Assembly: GCA_031267345.1 (NCBI GenBank) | Contig: JAIRZG010000022.1 | Location: 1-11,900 of the forward strand | Origin: Zoogloeaceae bacterium | Lineage (GTDB): Bacteria; Pseudomonadota; Gammaproteobacteria; Burkholderiales; Rhodocyclaceae | Direction of reading: 5' to 3' | Length of the DNA: 11,900 bases | Shown here: positions 6,418 to 11,900 of the stretch, piece by piece | How the letters are laid out: the number at the start of each line of letters is the position of its first letter | How positions within the stretch are numbered: position 1 is the first letter of the stretch | Position numbers and translations under genes: made by a program | The notes under the pieces: generated by a model | Database searches by the model: none | The model's input: only the letters and a program-made list of their open reading frames with translations | What the model was told of the DNA's origin: nothing

Positions 6418-7350
6418 ATGACGACAGATATTCATGACGCGCAAACCGCGCTAAGCGATACCGCCGCGCGCACCCTGGCGAACGCCACCAAAACCGTGCC
6501 GATGCTTGCCAGCATCACGCCGCGCTGGTTGCCGCGGTTTTTGAACTGGGTTCCGGTAGAGGCGGGTATTTACCGCGTCAACAAGGTGAAGGATGGCTCG
6601 CGCATTACCGTGGACTGTTCCAACCGCGATGAAAAGGAATTGCCGCAAACTTTCGTCGATTACGAAGAATGGGGTCGGGAATACATGCTGAGCGCGGTGA
6701 ATGCGGTGGTCGACGTGCATACCCGCGTCTCCGACCTCTACAGCAGCCCGCACAACCAGATTCAGGAACAGTTGCGTCTGACCATCGAAATCATCAAGGA
6801 ACGTCAGGAAAGCGAACTCATCAACAACAAGGAATACGGCCTTGTAAACAACGTCGCGCAAGAGCAGCGGCTCTCCACGCGCAACGGCGCGCCGACGCCG
6901 GATGATCTCGACGAACTGCTTTCCCATGTGTGGAAAGAACCGGCCTTCTTCCTCGCGCATCCGCAAGCCATCGCCGCTTTCGGGCGCGAATGCACTCGGC
7001 GCGGCGTACCGCCACCGACCGTTTCGCTTTTCGGTTCGCAATTTATCACCTGGCGCGGTGTGCCGCTCGTGCCCAGCGACAAGCTGAAAATCACCGACGG
7101 CAAGACCAGCGTTCTCCTCCTGCGTACCGGCGAACGTCGTCAGGGCGTGGTCGGCCTCTATCAGCCCAATCTGCCCGGCGAACAAAGCCTGGGACTTTCC
7201 GTGCGCTTCATGGGCATCAACCACAAGGCCATCGCCTCCTACCTGATCTCGCTCTACTGCTCGCTCGCCGTATTGACCGACGACGCGCTCGCCGTGCTCA
7301 ATGACGTGGAAGTGGACAAGTACCATGAATACGCCCACCAGTATCAATGA
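6418..7350 (+). CDS. srpI: Family 2A encapsulin shell protein (SrpI-like)
   Basis: A 310-residue HK97-fold shell protein. The N-terminal arm TLANATKTVPMLASITPRWL (19-38), then VPVEAGIYRVN (45-55) and the E-loop-like segment around 56-80, match SrpI-type encapsulins. The P-domain region follows (EQLRLTIEII 117-126; NNKEYGLVNN 136-145; SHVWKEPAFFLAHPQAI 169-185), and the C-terminal A-domain includes GSQFITWRGVPLVPSDK (206-222) and the phage-coat-like RFMGINHKAIASYL (263-276). There is no inserted cyclic-nucleotide-binding domain, so it is family 2A and not 2B. Known relatives form about 25-nm, 60-subunit shells that enclose a cysteine desulfurase and are induced by sulfur starvation or store sulfur. 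It lies 56 bases ahead of exactly such a desulfurase. A stretch of AT-rich DNA at about 6310-6360 could hold an extra promoter. Confidence 0.95.
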   Translation: MTTDIHDAQTALSDTAARTLANATKTVPMLASITPRWLPRFLNWVPVEAGIYRVNKVKDGSRITVDCSNRDEKELPQTFVDYEEWGREYMLSAVNAVVDVHTRVSDLYSSPHNQIQEQLRLTIEIIKERQESELINNKEYGLVNNVAQEQRLSTRNGAPTPDDLDELLSHVWKEPAFFLAHPQAIAAFGRECTRRGVPPPTVSLFGSQFITWRGVPLVPSDKLKITDGKTSVLLLRTGERRQGVVGLYQPNLPGEQSLGLSVRFMGINHKAIASYLISLYCSLAVLTDDALAVLNDVEVDKYHEYAHQYQ

Positions 7351-7406
7351 GTCCTTGCGGACGACAGTGTACGGCGGATGGCAAATCTTTTTGACAGGGG
7401 CGGGGC

Positions 7407-9188
<1,782 letters not shown>

Positions 9189-9234
9189 ATCCGCGTTTCG
9201 GGCATCAAGGGTCGGGTATCCGGCGGCAGGGCAG

Positions 9235-9260
9235 GGGGGGCGGTTCGTGAATCGTCCCCT
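9235..9260. repeat. Degenerate hairpin repeat after the desulfurase gene
   Basis: A stem of about 12 pairs including G-T wobbles, centred on GT at 9247-9248, with outer arms GGGGGG and TCCCCT and inner GGTTC/GAATC. It resembles a decayed member of the same GGGGCGA...TCGCCCC repeat style seen at 5254-5284. A possible 3' end structure of the sulfur cluster; there is no clear T run after it. Confidence 0.45.
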
Positions 9261-9301
9261 ACAGCGCGACAGCGGGTTTGAAACACGCCTCGAAAGCGGG
9301 T

Positions 9302-9330
9302 TATTCGGGCTATTCGGGCTATCATATGAT
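9302..9330. promoter_or_regulatory. Tandem 9-mer and 10-bp palindrome upstream of pbpC
   Basis: TATTCGGGC occurs twice in tandem (9302-9310, 9311-9319), followed directly by the perfect palindrome ATCATATGAT (9321-9330). TATCAT (9320-9325) is a fair -10 box match but no -35 sits at proper distance. A candidate promoter or operator for pbpC, 53 bases before its start. Confidence 0.3.
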
Positions 9331-9382
9331 GGTTTTGCCGCTGGCGACTGAACTGTCTTCCGTCCTCTGAACCGACCATGCC

Positions 9383-11713
9383 ATGAATTTCCTGCTCCGC
9401 GTTCCCCGCCTCTGGCGCGGGCTTGCCTTGTCTTTGCTCCTTTTTCTCGCGGGTCTGTTCGCGCTGGACCGTCTGTTTCCGCCGCCCGTGCCGGGGCGGG
9501 ATTCGCCCAAGGCGTTGCTGGTAGTGGCGCGCGACGGGACGCCTTTGCGGGCGTTTCCGGATCGGGCGCATATCTGGCGGCACGAAGTGCGCATTGATGA
9601 AGTGTCGCCCCGCTATCTGGAAGCACTGCTGCGCTACGAAGACCGCGCCTTTTACTGGCATCCGGGCGTCAATCCATTATCGCTCATGCGCGCGGCCTGG
9701 CAATGGGCGCGGCAGGGAAAAATCATCTCCGGCGGTTCGACGCTGACCATGCAGGTGGCGCGCATTCTCGAACCCATTCCGCGCAGCGTCGGCGGCAAGG
9801 TGAAGCAAATCCTGCGCGCCCTGCAACTGGAATGGCGCTATTCCAAGGCGGAAATCCTCACCCTCTACCTCAATTACGCGCCGATGGGCGGTGTGCTGGA
9901 AGGCGTGGAAGCTGCCAGTCGCGCCTATCTGGGCAAGCCTTCGCGCCGCCTGAGCCATGCCGAGGCGGCCCTGCTGGCGGCGCTGCCGCAAGCGCCTTCC
10001 CGCTATCGCCCCGACCGCCACCCGGAACAGGCGCGGCAGGCGCGCGACAAGGTGATTGCGCGCATGAACGGCCTCTGGACGGCGGAAGAACTGGCGGACG
10101 CCTTTTCCGAACCTCCTTACGCCCAGACCCTGAAAGAACCGCTGCTCGCTCCCCTGCTGGCGGAGCGCCTGAAAAAACAGGCCGCCGGACGCATCCGCAT
10201 TGACTCGACCATCGACGCGCAGATCCAGCAGACGGTGGAATTCCTGCTCTCTGACCGTGCCAACGCCTTGCCGCCACGGGTTTCCATCGCCGTGCTGGTG
10301 ATGGAGAACGCCATGCTGGAAGTCCGCGCCTACGCGGGTTCGGCGGATTTCGGCGACAACCGGCGTTTCGCACATGTGGACATGGCGCAGGCTTCGCGCT
10401 CGCCCGGCTCGACGCTCAAACCCTTTCTTTACGGGCTGGCGCTGGATGCCGGATTGATTCACTCCGAATCGCTGCTGGCGGACGTGCCGCAATCTTTTTC
10501 CGGCTATCAGCCGGGCAATTTCCAGCAATCCTTTCACGGTCCGGTGAGCGTTTCCGAAGCTCTGGCCAAATCCCTGAACGTGCCCGCCGTGGAAGTGCTG
10601 GAACGTCTGGAGCCGACCCGTTTTGTCGCCTTACTGCGTCGGGGCGGGCTGAAACTGGATTTTCCGCGCGGCGGCGAACCTAATCTTTCCGTCATTCTGG
10701 GTGGCGCGGGCGTCAGTCTGGAACAACTGGTCGGCGCGTACAGCGCGCTGGCGCGTCAGGGTTTATCCGGTAAGCCGCGCCTCACGCCCGACGCGCCGAT
10801 TCTGGAACAGCGAATGCTCTCTCCCGGCGCGGCCTTCATCATCCGCGACATTCTCGAATCCGGCGGCCCCATAGGGCGGGCGCTGGAGCACGGCGCGGGA
10901 CAAAAACGCGGCATCGCCTGGAAAACCGGAACCAGCTTCGGCTTTCGTGACGCCTGGGCGGTCGGCGTTTCTGACCGTCATACCGTCGGCGTCTGGGTGG
11001 GAAGACCGGACGGTACGCCCAACCCCGGTTTCTTCGGCGCCAATGTCGCCGCGCCCCTGCTGGTGGATATTTTTGACGCCCTCGATACCCGCGCCGTTTT
11101 ACGCCCGCCGCCGCCGGAAGCGCGGCAGGAGCGCATCTGCTGGCCGCTGGGATTGCGGCAGGCCAACACCGCGCCGGAACACTGTCATCAGGCGCGTCTG
11201 GCCTGGACTCTGAACGACGCCGCGCCGCCCACCTTCCCGGATCGGCTGCGTGGCGGCGAAGCCCGCTATCACTTGCAAATTGACCGGAAAAGCGGTCGTC
11301 GCGCCCTTACCGACTGCTCCAGGGGGCAACTGGAAAATCGTGAAATCGCCCGCTGGCCTGCCGTGCTGGAACCTTGGCTTACGCCGGATACGCGCCGTAA
11401 AGCCTTGCCGCCGCCGTGGCTTGCCGCCTGCGCCGGATACGCCGCGCCGGAAGCCGGACTGAAAATCGTCGGCGTCAGCAACCACGCCGAACTGCGCCGT
11501 TCCAGCATGGGCGTCGCCCCCCTGTTGCGTCTGGAAATACGCGGTAAGACCGACGGAGAAATCATCTGGCTGGTCAATGGCAAAAACATGGGACGCCATC
11601 CGGCGCGCGCCAGTTTCACCTACCGTCTGGAACACCCCGGTCGCTACGACATCACCGCCTTGGACGATCAGGGACAATATGACCGCATTACGGGTATCCG
11701 CTATCAACGGTAA
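9383..11713 (+). CDS. pbpC: Penicillin-binding protein 1C (bifunctional glycosyltransferase/transpeptidase)
   Basis: A 776-residue class A penicillin-binding protein for peptidoglycan. A short cytoplasmic tail and one membrane anchor (about 10-28) are followed by the GT51 glycosyltransferase, with the catalytic glutamate E86 in RYEDRAF and GGSTLTMQVARI (117-128). The transpeptidase domain has S343-x-x-K346 in SPGSTLKP, SLN (397-399) and KTGT (514-517). The C-terminal segment from about 690 is the small beta domain typical of PBP1C (BiPBP_C). All catalytic residues are present, so it is probably active on glycan polymerisation; E. coli PbpC is accessory and its transpeptidase role is unclear. 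No alpha-2-macroglobulin gene (yfhM), a common pbpC partner, lies immediately upstream. There is no good Shine-Dalgarno before ATG 9383. Confidence 0.96.
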   Translation: MNFLLRVPRLWRGLALSLLLFLAGLFALDRLFPPPVPGRDSPKALLVVARDGTPLRAFPDRAHIWRHEVRIDEVSPRYLEALLRYEDRAFYWHPGVNPLSLMRAAWQWARQGKIISGGSTLTMQVARILEPIPRSVGGKVKQILRALQLEWRYSKAEILTLYLNYAPMGGVLEGVEAASRAYLGKPSRRLSHAEAALLAALPQAPSRYRPDRHPEQARQARDKVIARMNGLWTAEELADAFSEPPYAQTLKEPLLAPLLAERLKKQAAGRIRIDSTIDAQIQQTVEFLLSDRANALPPRVSIAVLVMENAMLEVRAYAGSADFGDNRRFAHVDMAQASRSPGSTLKPFLYGLALDAGLIHSESLLADVPQSFSGYQPGNFQQSFHGPVSVSEALAKSLNVPAVEVLERLEPTRFVALLRRGGLKLDFPRGGEPNLSVILGGAGVSLEQLVGAYSALARQGLSGKPRLTPDAPILEQRMLSPGAAFIIRDILESGGPIGRALEHGAGQKRGIAWKTGTSFGFRDAWAVGVSDRHTVGVWVGRPDGTPNPGFFGANVAAPLLVDIFDALDTRAVLRPPPPEARQERICWPLGLRQANTAPEHCHQARLAWTLNDAAPPTFPDRLRGGEARYHLQIDRKSGRRALTDCSRGQLENREIARWPAVLEPWLTPDTRRKALPPPWLAACAGYAAPEAGLKIVGVSNHAELRRSSMGVAPLLRLEIRGKTDGEIIWLVNGKNMGRHPARASFTYRLEHPGRYDITALDDQGQYDRITGIRYQR

Positions 11714-11720
11714 GGGTGAG

Positions 11721-11757
11721 GGCGGCAAGGGTTTTGCGCCGCCGGTTTTCTACTTTT
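11721..11757 (+). terminator. Intrinsic terminator-like hairpin after pbpC
   Basis: Arms GGCGGC (11721-11726) and GCCGCC (11738-11743), with further AA/TT pairing across a small bulge, are followed by a T-rich tail (GGTTTTCTACTTTTT). It begins 8 bases after the pbpC stop and lies between convergent genes, as expected for a terminator. Confidence 0.6.
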
Positions 11758-11900
11758 TACTACTGCTTCTACTGAAGCGTCCACCGGGATGTTCGCTGCG
11801 CCAGGGTTTGGCGTTGCCGTGGAAATCGTCGCTGCGCGGGGCGTTGAAACGTTCGCCGCCGCCGTAGGGCTTGTGGTGCGGACGCGCGCCGCCGGGGCGT
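11750..11900 (-). CDS. 3' end of an unidentified gene with a basic Gly/Arg/His-rich C-terminal tail (partial)
   Basis: An open minus-strand frame enters from the right edge and stops with TAG at 11750-11752; 49 residues are visible. The tail reads RPGGARPHHKPYGGG, then ERFNAPRSDDFHGNAKPW, then ending GGRFSRSSSKK. Such flexible Arg/Gly/Lys-rich tails are typical of RNA-binding proteins such as DEAD-box helicases (RhlE type) or large-subunit pseudouridine synthases (RluB type), but the catalytic part is outside the window, so the product is not identified. It converges on pbpC and overlaps the T tail of the pbpC terminator. The competing plus-strand frame here is an extension of pbpC-region noise. 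Confidence 0.6.
   Translation of the reverse strand, partial: RPGGARPHHKPYGGGERFNAPRSDDFHGNAKPWRSEHPGGRFSRSSSKK

Noticed and set aside
7351..7362. GTCC-TTGC-GGAC hairpin between the encapsulin and desulfurase genes
   Set aside because: A four-base stem is too short to claim as a terminator or attenuator.
7391..7396. TTGACA as a -35 box before the desulfurase gene
   Set aside because: The matching -10 position would fall inside the coding region and shows no TATAAT-like sequence; the gene is more likely co-transcribed with the encapsulin.

Overview
The window reads as chromosomal DNA of a GC-rich proteobacterium. The gene order yqgE-ruvX-pyrR-pyrB-pyrC' (all on the minus strand) and a pbpC-type penicillin-binding protein point to a beta- or gammaproteobacterium, with beta perhaps more likely. 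I cannot name the genus from sequence alone. There are no tRNA or rRNA genes, CRISPR arrays or transposase genes in the window.

Left part (187-4128, minus strand): a compact pyrimidine operon transcribed right to left, running yqgE, ruvX, pyrR, pyrB and then pyrC'. The genes yqgE to pyrB touch or overlap. PyrB (aspartate carbamoyltransferase) has its full set of active-site motifs. PyrC' is a dihydroorotase homologue that has lost nearly all zinc ligands, so it is predicted to be a structural partner of PyrB and not an enzyme. Unusually, pyrB and pyrC' are separated by about 210 bases holding four strong inverted repeats, one of which looks like a bidirectional intrinsic terminator.

Middle (4274-9188, plus strand): a sulfur-metabolism and nanocompartment cluster divergent from the pyr operon. 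It contains cysteine synthase (cysK/srpG-like), a serine O-acetyltransferase (epsC/srpH-like), a family 2A encapsulin shell protein (SrpI type) and a SufS-like cysteine desulfurase. The desulfurase carries a roughly 180-residue low-complexity N-terminal extension, which is the hallmark of family 2A encapsulin cargo. The logic is linear: the acetyltransferase makes O-acetylserine, cysteine synthase makes cysteine, and the desulfurase inside the shell strips sulfur from cysteine. This is the most interesting system here. The class is known (SrpI nanocompartments of cyanobacteria and proteobacteria), so this is a well-formed new instance and not a new type. The acetyltransferase ends in a Gly-Ile tail like that with which CysE docks into CysK.

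Right part (9383-11900): pbpC (penicillin-binding protein 1C, bifunctional glycosyltransferase/transpeptidase) on the plus strand, then a terminator-like hairpin, then the 3' end of a minus-strand gene that runs off the window and encodes a basic Gly/Arg/His-rich tail. Dispersed hairpin repeats of the kind scattered between proteobacterial genes lie at 130-152, 5254-5284 and 9235-9260.
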